DNA of 64,000 nt from Labilibaculum sp. GTDB lineage: Bacteria; Bacteroidota; Bacteroidia; Bacteroidales; Marinifilaceae. How positions within the stretch are numbered: the first letter of the stretch is position 1; the number at the start of each line of letters is the position of its first letter. Shown here piece by piece: positions 1 to 8,641 of the stretch. The notes under the pieces were generated by a model. It was not told the DNA's origin. It did not search any database and saw only the letters and a program-made list of their open reading frames with translations. The DNA is taken from positions 1,984,001-2,048,000 of the forward strand of contig NZ_OY761461.1 of NCBI RefSeq assembly GCF_963664555.1, read 5' to 3'. A program made the translations under genes and the position numbers.

Positions 1-1208
1 CCAATTGTGGTCAGTGTATCGTTCATTGTCCCACGGGCGCATTAACCGAAAAATCATATGTAGAAAAAGTATGGGATGCGCTCGCCGATCCGGATACGCA
101 TGTTATTGTGCAAACAGCTCCGGCTGTTCGTGTTGGATTAGGAGAGGAATTGGGTTTAGGACTGGGGACCCGAGTTACCGGTAAAATGGTTTCAGCTTTA
201 AAAAGATTGGGTTTTGATTCTGTTTTGGATACCAATTTTACTGCTGATTTAACCATTATGGAAGAAGGAACAGAATTGCTGACCCGATTAAAGCGGGCGC
301 TTGTGGATGATGATCCTGAGGTTACCTTGCCAATGGCTACTTCTTGTTCTCCGGGTTGGGTAAAATACATAGAGCATAAGTATCCTGAGTATCTACCTAA
401 TCTTTCGACTTGTAAATCCCCACAACAAATGTTTGGTGCTTTGGCTAAGACGTATTACGCCAAAAATGTAAATGTTGCGCCGGAGAATATCATATCCGTT
501 TCTATTATGCCCTGTACGGCTAAGAAATTTGAGGCAAATCGTCCTGAAATGAAAGACAGCGGTTATAAGGATGTTGATTTTGTGTTGACTACCAGAGAAT
601 TGGCTGTAATGATTAAACAGGCAGGTATCGAATTTGAAAAATTGAATGATGAAATTTTTGATTCAATAATGGGTGTTGGTTCTGGTGCAGGGGCTATTTT
701 TGGTGCTACTGGCGGTGTTATGGAAGCTGCATTAAGAACGGCTTACGAGATTGTTACAGGCCGCGAAGTTCCATTTGATAATTTGGAGATTATTCCGGTT
801 CGTGGCTTGGAAGGAGTAAAAGAGGCAACTGTTAAAATTGAGGGAACTGTTGAAGAGTGGAATTTTCTGGAAGGAGCCGAATTGAAATGCGCAATAACTA
901 ATGGCCTCGAGAATGCTCACAAATTGCTGGAAGCAATTAAGAGAGGCGATAAATTCTATCATTTTATTGAGATAATGGCTTGTCCGGGCGGATGTTTGGG
1001 CGGTGGCGGTCAACCATTCCCTGTTGATAATGAAATTCGATTACAGAGGATGAATGCTCTTTATGAAGAGGATAGAAATCTTCCAATTCGAAAATCTCAT
1101 GAAAATCCTGAAATTGTACAGATTTATAAGGAGTTTTTGGATGAGCCTCTAAGTCATAAATCACATAAACTTCTTCATACTTCTTATGTGAAGAGGGAAC
1201 AGTATTAG
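1..1208 (+). CDS. [FeFe] hydrogenase catalytic subunit, HndD-like (5' end outside window)
   Basis: Reversible H2 activation, probably coupled to NAD(P)H or ferredoxin in fermentation. The reading frame is already open at base 3, so the start lies upstream of the window. The first visible residues are the end of a [4Fe-4S] ferredoxin domain (CxxCxxxCP). The H-cluster motifs follow: L1 as TSCSPGW near visible residue 113, L2 as MPCTAKKFE near 170, and L3 as IMACPGGCLGGGG near 325. The C-terminal 60 residues match the Fe-hydrogenase small-subunit domain that is fused in HndD/HydA proteins. L1 has Ser where many enzymes have a second Cys; I recall this as common in HndD-type proteins, so I do not read it as loss of function. 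Partner subunits (HndA-C type) would be expected upstream and cannot be seen. Confidence 0.93.
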   Translation, partial: NCGQCIVHCPTGALTEKSYVEKVWDALADPDTHVIVQTAPAVRVGLGEELGLGLGTRVTGKMVSALKRLGFDSVLDTNFTADLTIMEEGTELLTRLKRALVDDDPEVTLPMATSCSPGWVKYIEHKYPEYLPNLSTCKSPQQMFGALAKTYYAKNVNVAPENIISVSIMPCTAKKFEANRPEMKDSGYKDVDFVLTTRELAVMIKQAGIEFEKLNDEIFDSIMGVGSGAGAIFGATGGVMEAALRTAYEIVTGREVPFDNLEIIPVRGLEGVKEATVKIEGTVEEWNFLEGAELKCAITNGLENAHKLLEAIKRGDKFYHFIEIMACPGGCLGGGGQPFPVDNEIRLQRMNALYEEDRNLPIRKSHENPEIVQIYKEFLDEPLSHKSHKLLHTSYVKREQY

Positions 1209-1249
1209 TGTTTAATTAAAGACTAATGAGTGGTTATTGGTAAGTAAAA

Positions 1250-1277
1250 AAAAGATCCGGTTGTGGCCGGATCTTTT
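1250..1277. terminator. Bidirectional intrinsic terminator between hydrogenase gene and kdsA
   Basis: A near-perfect stem (AAAAGATCCGG / CCGGATCTTTT, six-base loop) lies between two convergent genes. It has an A-run on the left and a T-run on the right, so it can end transcripts from both strands. Confidence 0.8.
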
Positions 1278-1285
1278 GTTTGTAT

Positions 1286-2104
1286 TTAGAATTGATTGAT
1301 TACTTTTCGAATAGCAACCAGTTTAGTCAATAAATCTTCTAAATAATCCAAATGAAGCATGTTGGCTCCATCTGATTTTGCGTTTGTCGGATCAGGATGA
1401 GTTTCGATGAAGATTCCATCCACACCAACGGCAATACCTGCTTTAGCTACAGTTTCGATTAATTCCGGACGACCACCGGTAACTCCATTTGTTTGGTTTG
1501 GTTGTTGCAACGAGTGAGTAATGTCCAAAACTACAGGGCAGTTATTCTCCTGCATCACAGGAATCCCTCTGTAATCAATAATCATATCCTGATAGCCGAA
1601 CATATTTCCGCGATCAGTTAGGATCACTTGGTTATTTCCTGATTCGCGTACTTTATTTACAGCAAATTTCATTGATTCAGCAGAAAGAAACTGGCCTTTT
1701 TTTATGTTGACTACTTTTCCTGTTTCCGCGGCAGCAATCAGTAGATCAGTTTGGCGACATAAAAAGGCAGGAATCTGCAATACATCAACATAAGCTGCAG
1801 CTATTGCAGCTTCTTCCGCAGAGTGAATATCAGTAACTGTAGGAACCCCAAAAGTATCACTCACCTTTTTTAAGATTTTTAAGGCAGCTTCATCACCAAT
1901 GCCTGCAAAAGAATCTAATCTGGATCGGTTTGCCTTCCGGTAAGATCCTTTAAAGATGAAAGGGATTTCAAGTTTATCAGTAATTTGAACAATTCGTTCA
2001 GCAATTTTCATGGCAATTTCTTCGCCTTCAATGGCACAAGGACCGGCCAAAAGAAAGAAGTTTCCACTATCTGTATGTTTTATATTTGGAATGTTTTTTA
2101 TCAT
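1286..2104 (-). CDS. kdsA: 3-deoxy-8-phosphooctulonate synthase (KDO-8-P synthase)
   Basis: Condenses PEP with arabinose-5-phosphate to KDO-8-phosphate, a cytoplasmic step in lipopolysaccharide inner-core synthesis. The 272-residue length is normal for KdsA. Motifs seen are GPCAIEGEE near the N-terminus, FKGSYRKANRS, LTDRGNMFGY and a C-terminal ITHSLQQPNQTNGVTGGRPE block. The Cys in GPCAIE is the position that separates metal-dependent (Aquifex-type) from metal-independent (E. coli-type) enzymes, so a metal-dependent enzyme is inferred. It is followed convergently by the shared terminator and lies 57 bp downstream of rarA on the same strand. Other LPS genes are not visible. Confidence 0.96.
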   Translation of the reverse strand: MIKNIPNIKHTDSGNFFLLAGPCAIEGEEIAMKIAERIVQITDKLEIPFIFKGSYRKANRSRLDSFAGIGDEAALKILKKVSDTFGVPTVTDIHSAEEAAIAAAYVDVLQIPAFLCRQTDLLIAAAETGKVVNIKKGQFLSAESMKFAVNKVRESGNNQVILTDRGNMFGYQDMIIDYRGIPVMQENNCPVVLDITHSLQQPNQTNGVTGGRPELIETVAKAGIAVGVDGIFIETHPDPTNAKSDGANMLHLDYLEDLLTKLVAIRKVINQF

Positions 2105-2161
2105 GATGTTCTAATTTATTTTAGGGCAAAAGTAACAATTTTTGCTTGTTAAAAGCAGAAA

Positions 2162-3436
2162 TTAAAATCTGTTCTTCCACCAGCTTCTTAATCTTTCCCA
2201 AATTTTTAATTCCTGAGCATTTTGTTGCGGTATATATAATCTTTGAGTTTTTATTTGATCTGGAAGGTATTGTTGATTGACAAAATTACCCGGATAATCA
2301 TGTGAGTATAGATAGTCTTTTTTGTAGCCCAGATCTTTCATTAGTTTGGTTGGGGCATTTCGCAAATGAAGTGGCACAGGTAAATTTCCTGTTTCTCTTA
2401 CCAGTGCCTGAGCTTTGCCAATTGCCATGTAAGCAGCATTACTTTTGGGCGAAGTTGCCAAATAAATGGCTGTCTCGGATAAAATAATTCGTGATTCGGG
2501 CATTCCAACTAAATTAACCGATTGAAAACAGGCATTTGCAAGCAAAAGGGCATTCGGATTTGCCAGTCCAATATCTTCACTCGCCGATATTACCAGTCTT
2601 CGGGCAATGAATTTTGGTTGTTCTCCGCCTTCAATCATTCGGGCCAACCAATATACTGCTGCATCGGGATCTCCGCCACGAATTGATTTTATTAGAGCAG
2701 ATGCAATGTCAAAATGCTGTTCTCCATCCTTATCATACATCGAGGGGTTTTCCTGCAACTCTCTGGTCACTATTTCGTTGGTAATGCTTATTGATGTGGT
2801 GTTTTGAGAATTCACCACCAATTCCAGAATGTTTAAAAGTTTTCGGGCATCTCCACCTGAGAATTTTAGCAGTGCATCTTTTTCAGGGGTAAGAATTTCT
2901 TTTTCTTTTAGGTAGCTGTCATTGGCAATAGCATAGTCGATCAGTGCTTCCAAATCTGATTTTTCCTGAGCTTTTAGTACATAAACCTGACATCTTGAGA
3001 GTAAGGGCGATATTACTTCGAAGGATGGATTTTCAGTAGTTGCTCCAATTAAAGTTACAGTTCCATTTTCAACAGCTCCCAATAATGAATCCTGCTGCGA
3101 TTTACTGAATCGATGTATTTCATCAATAAATAAAATGGGATTTGGGGTGTTGAAGAATTTTTGTTTTTCAGCTTTGGAAATTACTTCCCGAACATCTTTT
3201 ACTCCCGAATTTACAGCCGAAAGAGTATAGAATGGCCGGTTGAGTTGTTTGGCAATGATTTTGGCTAAAGTTGTTTTACCAACGCCAGGTGGTCCCCATA
3301 AAATAAAAGAGGACACATTGCCTGATTCAATCATTTTTCGTAAAACGGCATTTTCCCCAACCAAATGTTTTTGACCTAGATAATTTTTCAGATCTGTGGG
3401 GCGTAATCGTTCAGCTAAGGGTTGATTGGGAGTCAT
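2162..3436 (-). CDS. rarA: Replication-associated recombination protein A (MgsA/RarA AAA+ ATPase)
   Basis: AAA+ ATPase of the RarA/Mgs1/WRNIP1 family that acts at stalled replication forks. At 424 residues the length is typical. It has Walker A GPPGVGKTTLA near residue 49, Walker B LFIDEIHRFSKSQQD near 100, a sensor region GATTENPSFEV and the conserved C-terminal tetramerisation part (SEDIGLANP, YLATSPKSNAAY, HLRNAPTKLMKDLGY). The start ATG is followed by the usual PLAERLRP motif, which supports it. It lies between kdsA and the TPR gene on the same strand, with no functional link to either evident. Confidence 0.95.
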   Translation of the reverse strand: MTPNQPLAERLRPTDLKNYLGQKHLVGENAVLRKMIESGNVSSFILWGPPGVGKTTLAKIIAKQLNRPFYTLSAVNSGVKDVREVISKAEKQKFFNTPNPILFIDEIHRFSKSQQDSLLGAVENGTVTLIGATTENPSFEVISPLLSRCQVYVLKAQEKSDLEALIDYAIANDSYLKEKEILTPEKDALLKFSGGDARKLLNILELVVNSQNTTSISITNEIVTRELQENPSMYDKDGEQHFDIASALIKSIRGGDPDAAVYWLARMIEGGEQPKFIARRLVISASEDIGLANPNALLLANACFQSVNLVGMPESRIILSETAIYLATSPKSNAAYMAIGKAQALVRETGNLPVPLHLRNAPTKLMKDLGYKKDYLYSHDYPGNFVNQQYLPDQIKTQRLYIPQQNAQELKIWERLRSWWKNRF

Positions 3437-3466
3437 GTATTTTGTGTTCTGTTTGTTAAGCTTGGT

Positions 3467-5443
3467 TTAGTCTTTGTTGCAGTATCTTTTAATTACATTG
3501 TATGCGTCAATTAAGCCCAATTCTCCGGCCTTACTTAAATCTTCGTAAGCTAAGTCTTTCTGATCAAGAAATAGATAGACTAAACCTCGGTTATAATATG
3601 CCTCGGTAAAATTAGGATCAAGTTGAATCACCCAATCGTAGTCGGCAATTGCTTTTTTAAATTGTTTCGATTTGGCATATGCGTTACCTCTGTTATATAT
3701 GGAAAACAAAAAGGATGGATCGAGTTGAATTGCTTTTGTGTAATCGGCAATAGCACTGCTGTAATCCACAATTGTTTCGTTTTTCTTTTTCTTTTGTTCC
3801 GGATCAAGATTAAGCAATGACTCTCCTGTATCACCAATAGATTGAATGTAATCGGTCATCGCTGCAGATGCATTCGCACGATTGAAATACGCAAAACAAA
3901 AATCGCTTTTTTTCTCAATAGCGATACTAAAATCTTCAATTGCCTTATTAAATTTTTTGTCCAGCAGATAGTAGATTCCACGGTGAAAGTAGCCATCGGA
4001 ATTCTTTGCTTCAATCTTAGAATTGGCATTTGCTATTTGTTCTTCAATTATTTTTTTAGGGTATTTAAAATGTTTGTTATTAATTGTAAACGCCGGACTG
4101 TAATTTTGTTTTTGATTGTAATTCATTATTGCCTGGTCGTAATATTGAACCTTACCGGCTCGCAAAGTATCGAGATCCAGGTGAGTAATGTGAAAATTAT
4201 CTTCTAACTGTATGCTAACATATTTATCCTGAACACGGCCTTTAATGATGTCCTCGGTGAAGGATTCCCTTGAATTTAAGTCGATCAGTTTTTGGAAATT
4301 CTCAGTTGTATCAACAAAGGCCGACATGGCTCCTTCATTTTTCATTTTTTTATAGCGCTCAATAATGAGCAAAGCCTGATTTCTATCTTGAATTGAACCA
4401 TCAATATTGTTCAATTGTCGTTTTGCCGAAGATCTTGCCAAATATGCTTTTGCAAAATCAGGATAAATTTTGATGGCTGTTGTGTAATCTGCAATAGCAC
4501 CATTAAAATCTCCAATGTCCATTTTAACAAATCCCCGGTTAAAATAAATAAGCATATTATCAGGATTCATTTCCAAAACGTTATTAAAATCCTCAATAGC
4601 AGAGTTGTAATCGCCAATTTCAGATTTAAGTAAAGCTCTGTTGTAGTAGCAGTGTGCATTGTTTGGATCCAATTCCAGAACCTTATTGTAATCTTCAAGG
4701 GCTCCTTTGGGATTTTTATTTGCATAGTTGGCAATACCTCTACTCATGATTACCCGTGTGTTTTCCGGTTCTATTTTAAGAGCCCGGTCGTAATCTTTAA
4801 TGGCCTCATCGTATTCCTTTTTCTTGAATTTTAAATAACCTCTGTTCCCAAATGCATCTGCCGAAAATTCGTTCAGTTGAATCGCTTTGCTGCAATCCTG
4901 AATTGCCCCATCAGTATCTCCAAGATTATCGCGGACAATTGATCTGTTAAGGTAGGCACCCATTAATTCAGGATCTATTTGAATGGCTTTTGAATAATTT
5001 ACATTGGCTTCATTGAATTTTTCAAGAGCAGCCAAACTATTTGCTTTACTGAAATAGATATTCGCATTGTTCGGTTTGAATTCCAAAGCTTTTTCAAAAT
5101 CTTTTAAAGCTCCTTGGTAATTTTTTAACTGATATTGGGCGATGCCCCGATAGAGATAAGCAAAAGTGTAATTTGGATTTAATTCCAGTGCTTTTGTGTA
5201 GTCAACAATTGCACCGTTAAAATCTTCAAGCTGTGATTTTGCCAGTCCCCTGAAAAAAAAAGGCTCGGGAAGATATGGTTTAACCCGAATAATATCATTA
5301 AACTTTGTGATCGCTTCAGTATAATCATCAAACTGGATAGCACTTCGGCCTTTATCGAATATATTTTCGGTGTTTAATTGTGCGCTAAGCTCAAAAGAGG
5401 TTAAGCTGAATAGGAAGAGAATCAAAAGAGTTATTCTGGGCAT
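3467..5443 (-). CDS. Secreted tetratricopeptide-repeat protein
   Basis: A 658-residue protein with a Sec signal peptide (hydrophobic residues 4-17, likely cleavage after SAQ about residue 22). About ten consecutive 34-residue TPR units follow, recognisable by repeated A.AYxNRG and A(I/L)xDYxKALxLxPN patterns. A less repetitive linker lies near residues 350-470, then four more TPRs (for example AIADYDWVIQLDPNFTEAYYNRG). TPRs mediate protein-protein interaction, and the protein is probably periplasmic. No enzymatic domain is visible. The gene lies 30 bp upstream of rarA on the same strand, which may only be read-through. The binding partner cannot be told from the sequence. Confidence 0.85.
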   Translation of the reverse strand: MPRITLLILFLFSLTSFELSAQLNTENIFDKGRSAIQFDDYTEAITKFNDIIRVKPYLPEPFFFRGLAKSQLEDFNGAIVDYTKALELNPNYTFAYLYRGIAQYQLKNYQGALKDFEKALEFKPNNANIYFSKANSLAALEKFNEANVNYSKAIQIDPELMGAYLNRSIVRDNLGDTDGAIQDCSKAIQLNEFSADAFGNRGYLKFKKKEYDEAIKDYDRALKIEPENTRVIMSRGIANYANKNPKGALEDYNKVLELDPNNAHCYYNRALLKSEIGDYNSAIEDFNNVLEMNPDNMLIYFNRGFVKMDIGDFNGAIADYTTAIKIYPDFAKAYLARSSAKRQLNNIDGSIQDRNQALLIIERYKKMKNEGAMSAFVDTTENFQKLIDLNSRESFTEDIIKGRVQDKYVSIQLEDNFHITHLDLDTLRAGKVQYYDQAIMNYNQKQNYSPAFTINNKHFKYPKKIIEEQIANANSKIEAKNSDGYFHRGIYYLLDKKFNKAIEDFSIAIEKKSDFCFAYFNRANASAAMTDYIQSIGDTGESLLNLDPEQKKKKNETIVDYSSAIADYTKAIQLDPSFLFSIYNRGNAYAKSKQFKKAIADYDWVIQLDPNFTEAYYNRGLVYLFLDQKDLAYEDLSKAGELGLIDAYNVIKRYCNKD

Positions 5444-5613
5444 TATAAATGTTTTTAAGCGTAAAAGTTATTCGGATTACAAATTTAAGAAATAATACAT
5501 TCCTTCCATTAAATAATGACTCTATATAACAAAAAACACGCCAAATGATTTTTGTTATTTCTTAAAAAGCCTTAAATTAAGAATAGAGCTTAAACTAATT
5601 ACAGGAGGTTGAA

Positions 5614-6324
5614 ATGAATAATATTCTGTTAAAGTACATGGAGAATCGGTTTCAATCCAAAATAATTGATCCTAGAAGGGGTGTTTTTTGTGAAGGACCG
5701 GTAGTTACTATCTCCCGGGAGTGTGGCTGTACCGCTATAAATATTGCAAATATGATGGCTGAAAAGCTTACCTTAAAAACGGGAAATAGATGGACGTGCT
5801 TAACCAAGGAGATTCTTGAGCAATCTGCAAAAGAATTAAATTTAGCACCTGAGAAAATTGAATATGTTTTTAATTCCAGGGAGAAATCGACCTGGGATGA
5901 AATTTTAGCCGCTTTGTCGAGTAAATATTATCAAAGTGACCGTAAGATCAGAAAGACTATTTCTGATGTAATCCGAGGCTTTGCATCCAAAGGGAATTGT
6001 ATTATAATTGGTAGAGGAGGAGTAGTTCTTACTCAAAATATTGAGCGTTCATTTCACATAAAGTTGCATGCTCCCTTGGAATGGAGAGCTGCGCAGTTAC
6101 AGGAGATTTACAAGTTGAGTACGAATGAAATGTTGTCTTATGCAAAGGAAATTGATAAGAAACGAGAAGTTTTGCGAAACTATTTTAATAAAGAACCTCT
6201 TTCCGACACCGTTTTTGATGTAATTTATAACTCGAAAAATTTATCAGATGAGATCATTGCTGAAGCAAGCATTCATATGATGGAAATGAAAGGAGTGCTT
6301 GGCAAACGCATCGTAATGGGATAA
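5614..6324 (+). CDS. Cytidylate kinase-like family protein
   Basis: A 236-residue protein with the cytidylate-kinase-like fold (the family usually annotated as cytidylate kinase-like, distinct from true Cmk). VVTISRECGCTA near residue 29 occupies the P-loop position, and IIIGRGGVV near 131 is the second conserved block. The P-loop is not a classical GxxxxGK[ST], so nucleotide specificity cannot be assigned. The start has an unusually strong Shine-Dalgarno for Bacteroidota (ACAGGAGGTTGAAATG). It is transcribed divergently from the TPR gene and followed by an intrinsic terminator, so it is probably monocistronic. Confidence 0.8.
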   Translation: MNNILLKYMENRFQSKIIDPRRGVFCEGPVVTISRECGCTAINIANMMAEKLTLKTGNRWTCLTKEILEQSAKELNLAPEKIEYVFNSREKSTWDEILAALSSKYYQSDRKIRKTISDVIRGFASKGNCIIIGRGGVVLTQNIERSFHIKLHAPLEWRAAQLQEIYKLSTNEMLSYAKEIDKKREVLRNYFNKEPLSDTVFDVIYNSKNLSDEIIAEASIHMMEMKGVLGKRIVMG

Positions 6325-6348
6325 ATATTGTAATAATTTAGTTTTTTT

Positions 6349-6382
6349 GAGAAATTGACTTTAGGTTGATTTCTCTTTTTTT
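6349..6382 (+). terminator. Intrinsic terminator after the cytidylate-kinase-like gene
   Basis: Seven-bp stem GAGAAAT / ATTTCTC with a 13-base loop, followed by an eight-T run. Confidence 0.6.
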
Positions 6383-6529
6383 ATGCTTTTTCTTTTTAAT
6401 TTATAGATAGTATAACTTGTATTGATCGTATTTCATCGAAAAAATGAATGAAAACAGGCTGTTGGCTTGCTTGTAAAACTGTTTTTATTACTTTTGCAAC
6501 CGTTTGAAATGAGAATATTAAAGCAAAAT

Positions 6530-7747
6530 ATGATGAAAATTAAATTCCTTAGCGTAATGCTTTTAGCGACAGGTATGTTATTATCTACCGCAGTTAAAGC
6601 AGAGAAAAAAGAAAAAGAGGAGAAGAAAGAAGCTTATGTTTTTACTGATGTTAAAAGATTGCCTGCAACTTCTGTAAAAAATCAGCACAGATCTGGTACC
6701 TGCTGGTCTTTTTCCGGATTATCATTTATCGAATCAGAAATGATTAGAATGGGAAAACCAGAAACTGACTTGTCGGAAATGTTTGTGGTTTATAACTGTT
6801 ATTCAGATAAATCGATTAAGCATGTAAGATTAAATGGCAAATTTAACTTTGGTGGCGGAGGTGCATTTCACGATGTAACTTATGTGATGAAAAATTATGG
6901 TATTGTTCCAGAGAGTGTTTACCAAGGCTTAAACTATGGTGAAGAAGGACACACACATGGAGAGTTGGATGTTGTTTTGAATGATTATGTTGAGGCGGTT
7001 ATTAAAAATAAAAACAAAAAACTTACGCCGGTTTGGCACAAAGGATTTGATGGCATATTGGATGCTTATTTAGGAGAACTTCCTACCAAGTTCGATTATG
7101 AAGGAAAGGAATATACTCCAAAATCATTTGCCAAGGACTTTGTTGGTGTGAATCCTGATGATTATATCGAAATAACTTCTTATACTCACCATCCTTTTTA
7201 TGAGAAATTTATTATTGAGGTGCCTGATAACTGGTTGTGGAATGAGGTATACAATGTACCAATGAATGAGATGATGGAAATCATGGAAGGTGCAATTAGG
7301 AAAGGTTACACAATTGGTTGGGCTTCTGATGTAAGTGAAAAAGGTTTTGCATACCGAAAAGGTGTTGCAATTGTTCCGGGAGTAGATACAAAGAACATGA
7401 GTGATTCTGAGATTTCTAAATGGGAAAATCTTTCGAAAAAAGAAAAAGATGATAAATTATTTGATTTTGACGAGCCTGGTACTGAAAAAGTAATTACTCA
7501 GGAAATGCGTCAGGAAGCGTTCGATAATTACAACACTACTGATGATCATGGAATGCATATTGTTGGAATTTCCAAAGATCAAAAAGACAACAAATATTTC
7601 ATCGTGAAGAACTCATGGGGAACAGAAAATAACCCTTATGATGGGTATTTTTATGCTTCTTATCCGTTCGTTGCTTACAAAACAATGTCTTTTATGATTC
7701 ATAAAGATGCATTGTCGAAAGAAATGAAAAAGAAATTGGGCTTGTAA
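6530..7747 (+). CDS. Secreted C1-family cysteine peptidase (bleomycin-hydrolase/PepC-like)
   Basis: A papain-fold peptidase of the bleomycin-hydrolase branch, 405 residues from the chosen start. Catalytic residues are visible: Cys in HRSGTCWSFSGLSFIESE, His in DDHGMHIVGIS and Asn in VKNSWGTEN. I chose the ATG at 6530 (or 6533) because it begins a clean signal peptide (MKIKFLSVMLLATG..., cleavage near AVKA); the frame is open back to 6467 but that extension would spoil the signal. The signal suggests periplasmic or surface location, unlike cytoplasmic PepC. The C-terminal tail EMKKKLGL is typical of Bacteroidota members. A terminator follows, so it is probably a single-gene unit. Confidence 0.87.
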   Translation: MMKIKFLSVMLLATGMLLSTAVKAEKKEKEEKKEAYVFTDVKRLPATSVKNQHRSGTCWSFSGLSFIESEMIRMGKPETDLSEMFVVYNCYSDKSIKHVRLNGKFNFGGGGAFHDVTYVMKNYGIVPESVYQGLNYGEEGHTHGELDVVLNDYVEAVIKNKNKKLTPVWHKGFDGILDAYLGELPTKFDYEGKEYTPKSFAKDFVGVNPDDYIEITSYTHHPFYEKFIIEVPDNWLWNEVYNVPMNEMMEIMEGAIRKGYTIGWASDVSEKGFAYRKGVAIVPGVDTKNMSDSEISKWENLSKKEKDDKLFDFDEPGTEKVITQEMRQEAFDNYNTTDDHGMHIVGISKDQKDNKYFIVKNSWGTENNPYDGYFYASYPFVAYKTMSFMIHKDALSKEMKKKLGL

Positions 7748-7770
7748 TTGCCTAATAATTATAATATTTG

Positions 7771-7798
7771 AACCCCGGTCAATTGGCCGGGTTTTTTG
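7771..7798 (+). terminator. Intrinsic terminator after the C1 peptidase
   Basis: Stem AACCCCGGTC / GGCCGGGTT around an AATT loop (one G-T pair and a bulged C), followed by a T-rich run. Confidence 0.8.
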
Positions 7799-7936
7799 TT
7801 TTTTACATCTTTGTAGACCATTTGTTTTATATGAATGCTAATATTCTTTATCTTAGTGGCTGTTTATTACTGATAAATGAAATAAAAATCCACGTTTAAC
7901 GGGATTTATAATAACTTGAATGTAAAGATATTAATT

Positions 7937-8518
7937 ATGAAAAAGATTTTTTTAGCTGCAGTAATCTGTATGTTTTCAAGCGCATTGTTCGCACAATTGT
8001 CTTCGCCGGTAAATTTTGGTTTGCATGCAGGATTGGTGAGTACCAAAGCTGATACTGATATGGGAGGATTTTCAGGAATTAAAGAAAAAGCCGATAACGG
8101 AATGATGTTAGGTGCTTTTTTAAGAATAAACCTTAATAAATGGTATGTACAGCCAGAGTTGAATTATGTATCCAGAAAATCCCAACTAGAAATCTTAGGT
8201 GATTCTTATGATATCAAAACGAAGAGTCTTGATGTACCTATTTTACTCGGGTACAAAATCATAAAATTGCCAGCTTTTAAATTGAGAGCTTTTGCTGGTC
8301 CGGTGGCTTCATTTAAAATTGACGATAGCCTTAAAAGTAGTGCTGAGGAAAGATTAAATGGCAATTTTAAAGGAGCTGTATGGAATGGAAAATTTGGTGC
8401 CGGTGTTGACGTATGGAAATTGACATTGGATGTTGATTATGAAGTAGGTTTTTCTGATGTTGCCGAAGACCTAAAACAAAATATGGTAAATGTAACTTTA
8501 GGATTTAAAATCTTCTAA
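7937..8518 (+). CDS. Outer-membrane beta-barrel protein (PorT-like, OMP_b-brl_2 type)
   Basis: A 193-residue protein with a signal peptide (MKKIFLAAVICMFSSALFAQ) and a short eight-stranded-barrel pattern: alternating hydrophobic segments, a YVQPELNYVSRKS strand typical of PorT-type barrels, and a terminal strand ending in LGFKIF with an aromatic last residue. The frame is open from 7916, but the ATG at 7937 starts the signal peptide directly. The role is unknown; the family includes porins and assembly factors. Terminators on both sides indicate a single-gene unit. Confidence 0.8.
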   Translation: MKKIFLAAVICMFSSALFAQLSSPVNFGLHAGLVSTKADTDMGGFSGIKEKADNGMMLGAFLRINLNKWYVQPELNYVSRKSQLEILGDSYDIKTKSLDVPILLGYKIIKLPAFKLRAFAGPVASFKIDDSLKSSAEERLNGNFKGAVWNGKFGAGVDVWKLTLDVDYEVGFSDVAEDLKQNMVNVTLGFKIF

Positions 8519-8540
8519 ACTGCTTTTTCAAAGATATTGA

Positions 8541-8572
8541 AAACTGCTGATTTTGGTCAGCAGTTTTTTTTT
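8541..8572 (+). terminator. Intrinsic terminator after the barrel gene
   Basis: Perfect 10-bp stem AAACTGCTGA / TCAGCAGTTT, six-base loop, then nine T residues in all. Confidence 0.88.
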
Positions 8573-8641
8573 GCGCTGAATATTTTTTGTAATTGCTATA
8601 TTTACAATTCTTCTAATCTTCGTTTAAAACCAATTTCAGTC